Positions 7,957-16,258 of a stretch of DNA of 41,194 bases are shown here, one piece after another. The notes beneath the pieces are model-generated. The model did not search any database and was not told the DNA's origin. It worked only from the letters and a program-made list of their open reading frames with translations. The DNA is from an uncultured Lachnospiraceae bacterium. GTDB lineage: Bacteria > Bacillota > Clostridia > Lachnospirales > Lachnospiraceae. The stretch covers positions 1 through 41,194 of the forward strand of contig CALGGH010000237.1 of NCBI GenBank assembly GCA_937916415.1, read 5' to 3'. Numbering within the stretch: position 1 is the first letter of the stretch; each line of letters opens with the position of its first letter. A program made the position numbers and the translations under genes.

Positions 7957-8393
7957 TCGGAAACGTAACGCTTGGACGGGACAGCAGCGTCTGGTACAAT
8001 GCCGTGATCAGAGGTGATGAGGATCGAATTACAATAGGTGAGCGGACAAACATTCAGGATAACTGCGTGTTGCACGTGGACAGGGGCTTTCCCATGGATA
8101 TCGGATCGGACGTAACGGTAGGACATGGAAGCATACTTCATGGCTGCAGCGTGGGCAATAATACGCTGATCGGAATGGGCAGCATAGTTCTAAATGGAGC
8201 AAGGATAGGCAGTAACTGTGTTATAGGTGCCGGAACCCTGATCACGCAGAATAAGGAAATACCGGACGGAATGCTGGCATTTGGCAATCCTGTGAACATA
8301 GTAAGGCCGCTTACCGATGATGAGATCAGGCAGGTCGGGGCATCTGCTGAACACTATGTCCTTGAAGCGAAGAAAGCCATTGAACAGGCGTGA
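7884..8393 (+). CDS. Gamma-class carbonic anhydrase-like hexapeptide-repeat protein
   Basis: This 169 aa protein is a left-handed beta-helix of the gamma-carbonic anhydrase/YrdA type and full length for the family. It has the expected core GNVTLGRDSSVWYNAVIRGD, ITIGERTNIQDNCVLHVD and VTVGHGSILHGC. The three zinc-ligand histidines appear as H64, H81 and H86, so metal binding and trimer formation are likely. The C-terminal helix (AEHYVLEAKKAIEQA) is present. Such proteins hydrate CO2 or act in metal and acyl metabolism; bacterial members often lack measured activity. The start at 7884 follows GGGAAAGG by about 10 nt. It is intact in a region of broken neighbours, and its 3' end abuts a truncated AraC gene on the other strand. 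Confidence 0.9.
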   Translation: MQQFDQSSQTYEENYFMHAEGSRIIGNVTLGRDSSVWYNAVIRGDEDRITIGERTNIQDNCVLHVDRGFPMDIGSDVTVGHGSILHGCSVGNNTLIGMGSIVLNGARIGSNCVIGAGTLITQNKEIPDGMLAFGNPVNIVRPLTDDEIRQVGASAEHYVLEAKKAIEQA

Positions 8394-8429
8394 GGCATCG
8401 ATGCGGATATGATCTGAAGGTGAAGTATT

Positions 8430-8981
8430 AAACACCGAATCCGTGCTGTTAACCTGAGGAACGGAAAAGATGGCCTCATTTTCATGCTCGCGCATCAACA
8501 TAATGAAGAATTTCAATATGTTTGCCTCGATCATCTGTTCGCTGTATTTAGGTCGGTCTGACCATTCCCGATAAGACTCCAGAACCAATTCGCATAGATC
8601 ATCATCGCCCTTACAGCGCCAAAGGATATAACTCCCTTCCATGTTGTAGATCGCATTTGAAAACACCACTGACAAGTAATTTCACTTGTTAAGCAACTGG
8701 GAAAAAACGGCATCAAAAGTCGTCACCCTGATAAAAAAATCCAGGATAATGCTGTTGTCATCATGTGTTTTAAAGCAATGATCAAATTTGGGTGGGCAAA
8801 GGATGATATCGCCATCATTGAGCGGCAGGTTGCCGGATCGGGTTATCATCACGCTTCCGGAACTCTTTAGCACGTAGTTGATCTCTATGAACTGGTGGGA
8901 GTGTAACAACAGTGGCATGTATCTCAGATTCTTTCGCATGGTCACGTTTTCCTGCGGCATAAGAAAGAAGTCCTCCCTGAC
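8430..8981 (-). pseudogene. Truncated AraC-family regulator (sensor domain only)
   Basis: On the minus strand an AraC-type N-terminal cupin domain reads DFFLMPQENVTMRKNLRYMPLLLHSHQF, then IEINYVLKSSG and LNDGDIILCPPKFDHCF. A TAA at 8682-8684 interrupts it in frame, after SQLLNK, and the same frame resumes as VVFSNAIYNMEGSYILW up to VPQVNSTDS. The sequence then runs into the 3' end of the carbonic-anhydrase gene, and the C-terminal double helix-turn-helix domain is absent. A stop lies directly upstream of the first conserved residues too, so the true N-terminus is also lost. It cannot bind DNA as a normal AraC protein. Confidence 0.75.
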
Positions 8982-8984
8982 TTA

Positions 8985-9198
8985 AAAAGCATTTTTGTCC
9001 AGGAAGACAAATGCCCCCTTCGTTCTTGATCAGGATGAACATGATAAGATCATAAACAGGATGGAAGCCTTCATAAAAGAATCCGGAACTCAAAAAGCGA
9101 TACATATTACGCTGATAAGCGGAAACAGACATAAACGGAATAAATACTCCGGGATATTACAAAACGTCATTTCCGGAGAGGAACTGTTTGTGCAGTAA
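8985..9198 (+). pseudogene. C-terminal fragment, possibly from an AAA-type ATPase
   Basis: An open frame ending at 9196-9198 encodes DQDEHDKIINRMEAFIKE then IHITLISG.....RNKYSGILQNVISGEELF. The ITLIS.....NKYS..IQ..I...ELF pattern resembles the tail of archaeal/DUF234-type AAA ATPases. There is no start or ribosome binding site, and nothing of the Walker domain is seen upstream, where the truncated AraC gene begins on the other strand. It is most likely a deletion remnant; the family call is weak. Confidence 0.35.
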
Positions 9199-9764
9199 CG
9201 TTAAGGATAAAGCATCATGAGGGGATTGAGCAATGACTGAACAAGTATGTACCGGATAAACGAAGAATCGGATGCGGATCCGGAACGAAAGAGACACAAA
9301 CATCCGTAACGGAAAGCTCACAGGATGATCCGGAAATAAATGAAGGCGGAAGCATTATATGGCACAATGAAGCATGCTGATTGTATATAATTGACATGAG
9401 GAAAAGCATTTGAGAACCTAAAACTGTCTCTGATAGAGACGGCAAAATATACCGGAACACAAGGGAACAAGATGAAACTGATTCCTGATTTTGGGAGGAC
9501 TTGCGGTGGGAATCTTCGGGGCGGCGATATTCGTGATCCCCATAGCGCTGCTCGCCGGACTCGCATCGATCGGCACCGCAGCCGTGACGGCCTGACAAGA
9601 TGAAAAGACGAGTAAGACACAGAAAAAACACAATTATTGCACAAATTCACCATAATTCATTTGTATCATGTGATCATGGCAAGCGTAGAAGGCTTGATGA
9701 AACTCCCGACTGAACGGCTTGATGCCGGGCGGTGAAAGGGAAAAGAGAAGAGGAGGAAGAGATC
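9199..9764. other. Intergenic stretch with decayed fragments
   Basis: No intact gene is visible. It holds a short GTCTCT/AGAGAC hairpin near 9426-9440, a broken membrane-peptide gene (9472-9595), and the leader of the HtrA gene with AGGAGG at 9751-9756. Composition becomes GC-richer through this stretch. Confidence 0.55.
9472..9595 (+). pseudogene. Small hydrophobic membrane peptide with a 1-nt frameshift
   Basis: ATG at 9472 follows AAGGGAAC and starts MKLI; after one extra C the frame continues as LILGGLAVGIFGAAI then FVIPIALLAGLASI, ending in GTAAVTA before TGA at 9593. Removing the C in ctgatt-c-ctgatt gives an uninterrupted peptide of about 40 aa with one long or two short transmembrane helices. 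It may be a decayed small membrane protein or a remnant of a longer one. Confidence 0.4.
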
Positions 9765-11801
9765 ATGTATGACAACGATTATGGATTTGTGACTACCGGA
9801 GCAAACACTACAAATAATAATTCGGACGGAATTGATTCCACGAAGACTGAAAATGCCGCGACTACGCAGGCAGTCAACACGACGGTTCAGACCGGAACTG
9901 AATCAACGGCGGACGTGACCGGAGGATCGACTCAGACGGTTGAGACGGCCGGGACCGAAACTGAAACGCAGAACACCGGAAACACGTATGGCACGACGGG
10001 CAGCACGACGCAGCCCAGCCCTACCGTTTCCAACCCCAGATATACGGACCTGACTGCCGGCGGTTCCGCATCCAACGCAGGTAATGGTTATTACTCATCA
10101 GGCGGCACCGGATTCTCGGGTTATGCAAATGGCGGTTATGACAGGTCATATGGTCAGGGTACCGGATCGACCTATGGAACGACCGGCAGCAACTATGGCG
10201 GCAATTCGGGTGGCAGGTCATACACGAATACGGCAGCGGGCAGCACCTACGGCAATGCTTATTCCAGGACGCCCGGCAACGCTTACGGCAGCAATTCGGG
10301 CAGCAGTTCATATACTGGCTCGGCGGCGGGCAGCACGTACGGCTCGGCAGGCACGGGATCAAGCTACGGCACGACAGGCACCGCCTACGGTACGGGCTAT
10401 GGCAGCACTTCAAACGGTCCGGACAACAATACCGGTTACAACAGGTATGGCTACTCCCCTGAAGAACATAAGAAATCGAGGAAAAAGGCCAAGGGCGAAA
10501 AGAAGGGCAGGTTCGGAATGGTGCTTGGAGCGGCCGCGATACTCATGGCCGGCATCCTCGGCGGAAGTGCGATATCCTATTCATATCTTAACAGCCGCAT
10601 GACCGCGCTGGAGGAGTCCGTCAACAAGCAGGCAGCTTCCAATAAGAACAATGCGGGGACCACGACCGTGCAGGACCGCATAGAGCTGAACAAGGGTAAC
10701 AAGCAGGATGACGTCAAGGACGGTGCGGCCAATACCGTGGTAGGGTCTTCAGCCGGATACAACATGGACGTGAGCGACGTGGTGGAGGCAAACCTGTCCA
10801 GCGTCGTTGCCATCACCAACTATGGCGTGACCGAGATCCGCAGCATGTGGGGCAACTTTACCCAGGAATCCAAGAGCGCGGGCAGCGGAGTCATCATCGC
10901 GGAAACGGACGATGAGCTGCTGATCCTGACCAACTACCACGTGGTTGAGGACAACAGGACTCTGTCGGTGGTCTTCAGCTGGGATGAATATGACGAAAAG
11001 GAAGCAGACAATGCCGACATCATCACCGCGACCGTCAAGGATTATGATGAGTCCAGGGACATCGCCGTTATTGCGATAGACATAAATGACCTGTCAAAGG
11101 ACACGCTTGATCAGATTACCCTGGCACCCATAGGTGATTCTGACGCGCTGGAGCTTGGTGAACAGGTAGTGGCCATCGGCAATGCGCTTGGCTATGGTCA
11201 GTCGGTGACCACCGGCATCGTATCCGCATTGAACAGGCAGATAGGCGCCACGGACTCATACGGCAATACTGACAACAACACTTACATTCAGACTGATGCG
11301 GCCATCAATCCCGGCAACTCGGGCGGCGCACTCTTTAACATGAACGGTGAACTCGTGGGCATCAACTCCGCCAAGATCGGTGGGTCGCAGGTTGATTCCG
11401 TGGGATATGCGATACCGATCTCTGACATCATGGAAGAGGTTGAAAACATGATGAATCAGGAGACCAGGGAAACCGTTGAACTTGGACAGAGAGGATACCT
11501 CGGAGTCAGCATCATGAACGTGACCGAAGAGATCAGCATGACGTACGGACTGCCCGTCGGAATATACGTTTCATCGGTTGAAACGGGATCAGGAGCCGAA
11601 AAGGCCGGCATCAAGAAGGAAGACGTGATCACGGGCATCAATGGCAAGAGCGTGACCTCTTCCACGGATCTCAAGGACTACCTGTCCAAGTACAGCGCAG
11701 GTGAAACGGTGACCGTCACGGTTGCACAGGCATCCAACAATTACGAGGAAAAGGACATTGAAGTCACGCTCGGCAGTGACCCCAACATGACGACCAACTG
11801 A
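9765..11801 (+). CDS. HtrA/DegP-like membrane-anchored serine protease with low-complexity N-terminus
   Basis: This 678 aa protein starts at 9765 after AGGAGG. Residues 1 to about 235 are Gly/Ser/Thr/Tyr/Asn-rich with repeated STYG, GSNYGG and TTGS units. A basic stretch (KKSRKKAKGEKK) and one transmembrane helix (about 250-272) follow. The trypsin-like domain carries the triad His392 (NYHVVED), Asp432 (DIAVI) and Ser519 (NPGNSGGALF). A single PDZ domain (YLGVSIMNV...GAEKAGIKKEDVITGING) ends the protein. The HtrA family degrades misfolded secreted proteins at the outer membrane face; the N-terminal tail is then cytoplasmic. Usual Firmicutes HtrA proteins have 400-500 residues, and the excess is the tail. 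It is monocistronic as far as can be seen; a short non-T-rich hairpin lies downstream. Confidence 0.92.
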   Translation: MYDNDYGFVTTGANTTNNNSDGIDSTKTENAATTQAVNTTVQTGTESTADVTGGSTQTVETAGTETETQNTGNTYGTTGSTTQPSPTVSNPRYTDLTAGGSASNAGNGYYSSGGTGFSGYANGGYDRSYGQGTGSTYGTTGSNYGGNSGGRSYTNTAAGSTYGNAYSRTPGNAYGSNSGSSSYTGSAAGSTYGSAGTGSSYGTTGTAYGTGYGSTSNGPDNNTGYNRYGYSPEEHKKSRKKAKGEKKGRFGMVLGAAAILMAGILGGSAISYSYLNSRMTALEESVNKQAASNKNNAGTTTVQDRIELNKGNKQDDVKDGAANTVVGSSAGYNMDVSDVVEANLSSVVAITNYGVTEIRSMWGNFTQESKSAGSGVIIAETDDELLILTNYHVVEDNRTLSVVFSWDEYDEKEADNADIITATVKDYDESRDIAVIAIDINDLSKDTLDQITLAPIGDSDALELGEQVVAIGNALGYGQSVTTGIVSALNRQIGATDSYGNTDNNTYIQTDAAINPGNSGGALFNMNGELVGINSAKIGGSQVDSVGYAIPISDIMEEVENMMNQETRETVELGQRGYLGVSIMNVTEEISMTYGLPVGIYVSSVETGSGAEKAGIKKEDVITGINGKSVTSSTDLKDYLSKYSAGETVTVTVAQASNNYEEKDIEVTLGSDPNMTTN

Positions 11802-11905
11802 TGCGGGCGTAGGCTCATGGACAATGCGGCACCGGTCAGACGATCCCGTGACGGGATTATGATGATCGGCTCCCGTTGAAAAGAACCAGACCTTTTGATA
11901 TGATG

Positions 11906-11971
11906 ATAACTGTTCGGAGTCTCATCCGACGCTTCATGGGAGCGGGGATGGATTCCGGACAGTTATTTTTT
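11906..11971 (+). promoter_or_regulatory. Attenuator-like terminator hairpin in the leader of the 11993 gene
   Basis: ATAACTGTTCGGA (11906-11918) pairs with TCCGGACAGTTAT (11954-11966), followed by six Ts (11966-11971), a terminator placed 21 nt before the start codon. The left arm can also pair locally: TCGGA (11914-11918) with TCCGA (11925-11929). The two folds exclude each other, as in attenuators. It could instead simply end HtrA transcription. Confidence 0.6.
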
Positions 11972-11992
11972 CATAAAAGATGGAGAAAACAC

Positions 11993-13696
11993 ATGGCAAA
12001 AGGATATGACAAGGAACTGACGGCCAAGCTAAGGGCCCTGACCGATTACTGTTTCAACACCATTTCGATCCAGGAGTACGAAGACGAGATCGCCAAGGAC
12101 CTGACGGGGGAGCCGGGATCCAGGCGGTTCGCGGTGTTCATCAGCGTATGCAACACCAAGGAGAGGGCGACCATTTTTCATGCGTCGGGAGTCACGCTGG
12201 AGGAGGCCGTGGCCACGGCGTGCTCACGTGCCATCAAGGGCGTCAGGAAAAACGACGTTGACCCCAAGTGGGTGAAGCTTGAGATCGTAATCAGGTCTGA
12301 GGAAAAAGCCATCAGGGAAGCCGTGGACCTCATGTTTTCTTCGTATAATGAATTCTTCCGCAGAGGCATTTCGATGGACCGGCATTACGACTATGCCTAC
12401 ACAGAAGCCGAGATTAACGGTAACAGGCTCCTGAACTATAAGGAAAAGCTATTTGACCTGCGTACTTTTAACAAATACACCATGTCAAGGGATGACGACG
12501 TCATCCTCAAGACGCCGTCAATGCTGCTCCTTTTTGACTGCGCGGGATATTTCTGCGATGACAGGGGCGATATATATTCGCTGTACAGGGACGGTTACAA
12601 TTGCGGCAGGCGCATCATAGACGAGATAACTCCGCATGACGTGAGGACGATCGTGGGCAGCAGCGTCAGATACCTGATCAGCCAGATGCATCCCGAGGGA
12701 GCCTTTAACTATGGATATTATCCGATCTATCACAAGCTGATCCCCGGATACAACATCCTGCGCCATTCGTCCACCCTGTGGAGCCTCGTGTGCGCAACCG
12801 AGGTGATCAATGACAAAAACCTTTACCGCAGCACGCTGAGCGCCATCAGGTACATGATCTGCCGGATGGCCCATTATGATGACGGCATCGCATACCTGGT
12901 TGAGGAATCTGCGAACGAGATCAAGCTGGGAGGAAACGGAGTCGCCGTCATCACGCTCAGCCAGTTCATGAAGACATATGAAACCGATGAATACATCCCC
13001 ATCTGCGAGGAACTGGGGCGTGGAATACTGCGCATGATGCGGCCTGACGGCAGCTTCGTTCACGTGCTGGATCCGCTTACGCTCGAGGTGAAGGAGGAAT
13101 ACAGGACCGTATATTATGACGGCGAGGCGACGTTTGCACTCTGCAGGCTGGCTTCGCTGACGGGGTCAGACCTGTGGCTGGAGGCAGCCAGGAGGGCGGT
13201 TGATCATTTCGTGGAGGCCAATTATGAGCAGTATCGGGATCACTGGGTGGCATATGCCGTCAATGAACTGACCATGCTTGATCCTGATCCCAAATACCTG
13301 GAATTTGCACTCAAAAACATATGGGTCAACCTGGACGTGATACACAAGCAGCCGACCAGCTATCACACTTATCTGGAAATGCTGATGGCCGGATATGAGA
13401 CCTACAGGCGCGTGGCTGAGTCCGGGATCGATCTGCCGATCCTGCAGGAATTCGACGTACGCAAGCTGGCCGAGACCATTTTTCACAGGGCGAGGCACAT
13501 GCTGAACGGTTACGGATATCCGGAATACGTCATGTATTTCAAGAAACCATACTTCTTTAGGGGAGCTTTTTTCGTCAGGCATGACGGATACAGGGTGAGA
13601 ATCGACGACGTACAGCATTTCTGCGGCGCGTACATCGCCTTTTACAGGCGTTATGATGAGATATACCAGTACATGACGAAGGGCAAGCTGGAGTAA
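11993..13696 (+). CDS. Uncharacterised 567 aa protein with an alpha/alpha-barrel-like C-terminal part
   Basis: The ATG at 11993 (MAKGYDKEL) follows TGGAGAAA and lies after the leader hairpin; an upstream frame extension covers the hairpin and is rejected. The first 120 residues form a compact alpha/beta module (RRFAVFISVCNTKERATIFHAS...VKLEIVIRS), vaguely AMMECR1-like. From about 190 on, helical repeats with HPEGAFNYGYYPIYHK, LGGNGVAVITLSQF, MRPDGSF and YYDGEATFALCRLA recur. Such YDGEA and GGNG motifs are seen in alpha/alpha-toroid enzymes such as GlcNAc 2-epimerase-like proteins. No signal peptide is present, so it is cytoplasmic. Catalytic function is unknown; a carbohydrate-active role is plausible only. 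Confidence 0.7.
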   Translation: MAKGYDKELTAKLRALTDYCFNTISIQEYEDEIAKDLTGEPGSRRFAVFISVCNTKERATIFHASGVTLEEAVATACSRAIKGVRKNDVDPKWVKLEIVIRSEEKAIREAVDLMFSSYNEFFRRGISMDRHYDYAYTEAEINGNRLLNYKEKLFDLRTFNKYTMSRDDDVILKTPSMLLLFDCAGYFCDDRGDIYSLYRDGYNCGRRIIDEITPHDVRTIVGSSVRYLISQMHPEGAFNYGYYPIYHKLIPGYNILRHSSTLWSLVCATEVINDKNLYRSTLSAIRYMICRMAHYDDGIAYLVEESANEIKLGGNGVAVITLSQFMKTYETDEYIPICEELGRGILRMMRPDGSFVHVLDPLTLEVKEEYRTVYYDGEATFALCRLASLTGSDLWLEAARRAVDHFVEANYEQYRDHWVAYAVNELTMLDPDPKYLEFALKNIWVNLDVIHKQPTSYHTYLEMLMAGYETYRRVAESGIDLPILQEFDVRKLAETIFHRARHMLNGYGYPEYVMYFKKPYFFRGAFFVRHDGYRVRIDDVQHFCGAYIAFYRRYDEIYQYMTKGKLE

Positions 13697-13710
13697 GAAT
13701 GCTCCAGCTT
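13685..13710. terminator. Hairpin between convergent genes
   Basis: AAGCTGGAG (13685-13693) pairs perfectly with CTCCAGCTT (13702-13710), and the stop codon of the 11993 gene lies in the loop. It sits between convergent genes and could stop transcription from either side, though T-tracts are weak. Confidence 0.5.
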
Positions 13711-13727
13711 AAACCCTTGAACTGAGT

Positions 13728-15797
13728 TTACTTCAGCTTGAATCTCTGAACCATCTGAAGCAGGCTGTCTGCCGTGCTTTGCTGCTTGGCGGACAGATCC
13801 GCCACGTTGTTCACCACGTCGGATACGTTGCTGACCGATTCCGTCACGTCAGAAGAACGCGTTGAGGTCGCCTGGGTGGATTCAGCTATCGCCGCCACGG
13901 CGCCGTTTACTTCTACCATCGAATTGCGGATGTTTTCCGCCATGTCATCGATGCGGATGGCCAGTTCGCCGAACAGCTCGGCATCATCTCCATACGTCTT
14001 TCCGAAATCCACGAAACTCTGGTAATCCGGGGTAACCCTGTCTGTCACGAATTCCAGCAGCTTGCCCGAGCTGCTGTTCAGGTCGCTGAAAGCTTCCTCG
14101 ATGGATCCTACGGTATCCTGGATCTGCTTCACAGCTTCCGCGGTGTCCATGGCCAGTTTGTTGATCTCTGATGCAACCACGGCAAATCCGCGGCCTGCTT
14201 CTCCGGCCCTGGCGGCTTCGATGGATGCATTAAGGGACAGCAGGTTGATCTGATCCGCGATGCTGGATATCGCTTCAGCCAGATTTCCTATCTCGTGTAC
14301 GATCTCCGCCTTGGAGCTGGCTTCCTCCACTTCACGGCTGCGCTGCTGCGCGATGGCAATCGCGTCGTCGTGGGATTTCAGGCTGTTCTCCATTATTTCC
14401 CTGGCCCTAGCCTTGATCCTGGCTACTTCCTTGGAGGTCTGCTCCGTCTCTTCCGCCAGATGCTGGACTGACGTATTGACCTCGGTAACGGATGCGCTGA
14501 CCTCTTCGGTTGCGGCTCCGGTGCTCATCATGGCATCATTTACCATGACCATGTTGTCACGTATCTTGCCAAATTCAGCATTGAGCTGGTCGCTCATGGC
14601 ACTCAGCGTCGTGGAGGCGTCATTGATCTCTCCGGATTCTTCGGAAATGCGACGTATGATCTCCTTGTTGTTGGCATACATGTTATTTAGTGAATCGGAC
14701 ATCTGTCCGACTTCATCGTTGCTCTTGACGATAAGGTTGGCTATGGTGAAGTTGCCATTGGCCAGTTCACCGGAGAATGCGGTAACTTCTCCCAACTGAC
14801 GCGTTATTCCGTTGATGATCAGGAATATGCTGACCGCGCCCAGTATCAGGGCGATGATGAGAACCAGCACGCTTACCTGCATCAGGCCATCTACGTCTTC
14901 CCTGAGTTCCGCTTCCGTGATCTGCAGTATCAGGCGCCACTCAACCTCGGGCACGGACGAAAAGAAAACCTTGTAGGATTCGCTGCCGTCCCGGTACGAA
15001 CCCTCTCCTGCAGGTGACGCGATCACCTGACTGCCCAATTCCGCCAGGGAAGAATTGGAGTCATTGGTAATGTTCTGCCCGGTTTCTGCCTTGGAGGAGT
15101 CTGATGAATATAGGAAGGTTCCGCTTGCGGTCGTGAGCATTGCGGATCCGGTACGGCCCATGCTTATGGCGGCGGTAGCTTCCTCGATGGATGAAAGCTC
15201 GATGTCCACGGTAACGCATCCTATATAGGTGCCATTTTCGTCAAAAATGGGTGCGGAACAGCTGGCCATGATGCATCCTGAAGTCTCATCATAATAGGGA
15301 TCCGTGATGACGGCCTGCATGGAAGTGATCGCCTTCGCGTTGGTATAGTATTCCTGTACGAAATAGTCATAATCGGCGTTGCTGTAATCCCAGGTTTCGG
15401 TTATTGAAGACCCGTCCTTGTACCAGTAAGGCCCAATATACTCTTCAGCAGCATCATATGCGTAGGGTTCGAACCACAATCCGCTTCCCAGCACCATGTC
15501 GTTGTCAGAGATGATGCCGCAAAGCATCTGTTTCATGGCCTCCATGTCGGAGGTCTTGTAGGTGGCGCTGACCGCACGGGAAATGTCGACGGCAGTACGG
15601 CGAACCTCCTGCAACTCTCCGTCCATGTCGTTGACTGCGGCCTGAAGGGTCTGTGTCGCGGTGGCCTCAGCCTGTTCCATGATGATTCCATTGCTCTTTA
15701 CCGCGCTGATGATCATCAGGATGATGAGGGCACCGGCAAAAATGGGCAGTATGCCCAACAACATCTTGGCCTTAATGCTTTGCTTTCTTTTCTGCAT
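13728..15797 (-). CDS. Methyl-accepting chemotaxis protein with dCache sensor
   Basis: This 689 aa chemoreceptor starts at 15797 behind a perfect AAAGGAGGT. Order: transmembrane helix 1 (about 12-34), a dCache-type extracellular sensor (WFEPYAYDAAEEYIGPYWYKDG...DPYYDETSGCIMASCSAPIFD), transmembrane helix 2 (about 305-328), HAMP, and a long coiled-coil signalling domain. The conserved hairpin tip is INLLSLNASIEAARAGEAGR then GFAVVASEI. No CheR-binding pentapeptide is seen at the C-terminus. dCache domains often bind amino acids or small organic ligands; the ligand is not predictable here. It is divergent from the giant adhesin gene and close to flagellin, so it belongs to a motility block. A CCGA-containing sequence with TAAA 14 nt away upstream is only a poor sigma-28 match. 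Confidence 0.95.
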   Translation of the reverse strand: MQKRKQSIKAKMLLGILPIFAGALIILMIISAVKSNGIIMEQAEATATQTLQAAVNDMDGELQEVRRTAVDISRAVSATYKTSDMEAMKQMLCGIISDNDMVLGSGLWFEPYAYDAAEEYIGPYWYKDGSSITETWDYSNADYDYFVQEYYTNAKAITSMQAVITDPYYDETSGCIMASCSAPIFDENGTYIGCVTVDIELSSIEEATAAISMGRTGSAMLTTASGTFLYSSDSSKAETGQNITNDSNSSLAELGSQVIASPAGEGSYRDGSESYKVFFSSVPEVEWRLILQITEAELREDVDGLMQVSVLVLIIALILGAVSIFLIINGITRQLGEVTAFSGELANGNFTIANLIVKSNDEVGQMSDSLNNMYANNKEIIRRISEESGEINDASTTLSAMSDQLNAEFGKIRDNMVMVNDAMMSTGAATEEVSASVTEVNTSVQHLAEETEQTSKEVARIKARAREIMENSLKSHDDAIAIAQQRSREVEEASSKAEIVHEIGNLAEAISSIADQINLLSLNASIEAARAGEAGRGFAVVASEINKLAMDTAEAVKQIQDTVGSIEEAFSDLNSSSGKLLEFVTDRVTPDYQSFVDFGKTYGDDAELFGELAIRIDDMAENIRNSMVEVNGAVAAIAESTQATSTRSSDVTESVSNVSDVVNNVADLSAKQQSTADSLLQMVQRFKLK

Positions 15798-16063
15798 GAT
15801 TACCTCCTTTGATTGAGTAATTTTATGTAGAGATGGTTTAATTATACTTGAACTCGTCGGAAACCCGCTATACTTTTAGACCCCAAAAGCATGAAAAAAG
15901 TGCATAAAAATGCTGTTGCTTTTTGTATGGAACGTAAAATTGCATTGATTTTTGTGCAATATATTTTCGCGCATAATGCTACGCTTTTGACCCCTTTTTA
16001 CGATATAATATGTCCTATACGTTAAAGAGTGATATTTATGCGGAGCCCACTTAAACGTTTTCG
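15798..16063. other. Divergent AT-rich promoter region
   Basis: This spacer separates the chemoreceptor (minus strand) and adhesin (plus strand) genes. It contains a TATAAT box on each strand (16004-16009 plus; about 15842-15847 minus), each without a convincing -35 at 17 bp. No gene or RNA structure was found. Confidence 0.5.
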
Positions 16064-16090
16064 TAAAGTTTTTGTGGGTTCTGCCGATAA
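16064..16090 (+). promoter_or_regulatory. Sigma-28 (SigD/FliA-type) promoter of the adhesin gene
   Basis: TAAA (16064-16067), 15 nt, then GCCGATAA (16083-16090) is an exact match to the flagellar sigma-28 consensus TAAA-N15-GCCGATAA. Even the bases after the -35 (TAAAGTTT) agree. It predicts a start near 16097 and a leader of about 160 nt. Confidence 0.85.
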
Positions 16091-16258
16091 CGTCTAATAA
16101 TATACCCAAATTTTTAAGGAAACTAACGAATTTAATAATGAGGACGCTTCATTCAGGGGAAAGAATGACGTCAGCGGAAGTCCCCGTGAAAGGGAAAAGA
16201 AACAGGAACAGGATAACCGTGGACTTGCACGATCCGGACGTGTCAGAAGGAGGAGCAA

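Noticed and set aside
10021..10602. Long open frames on other strands and frames across the low-complexity part of the HtrA gene
   Set aside because: Arg/Cys/His-rich translations are shadows of the Gly/Ser/Tyr codons; no ribosome binding sites.
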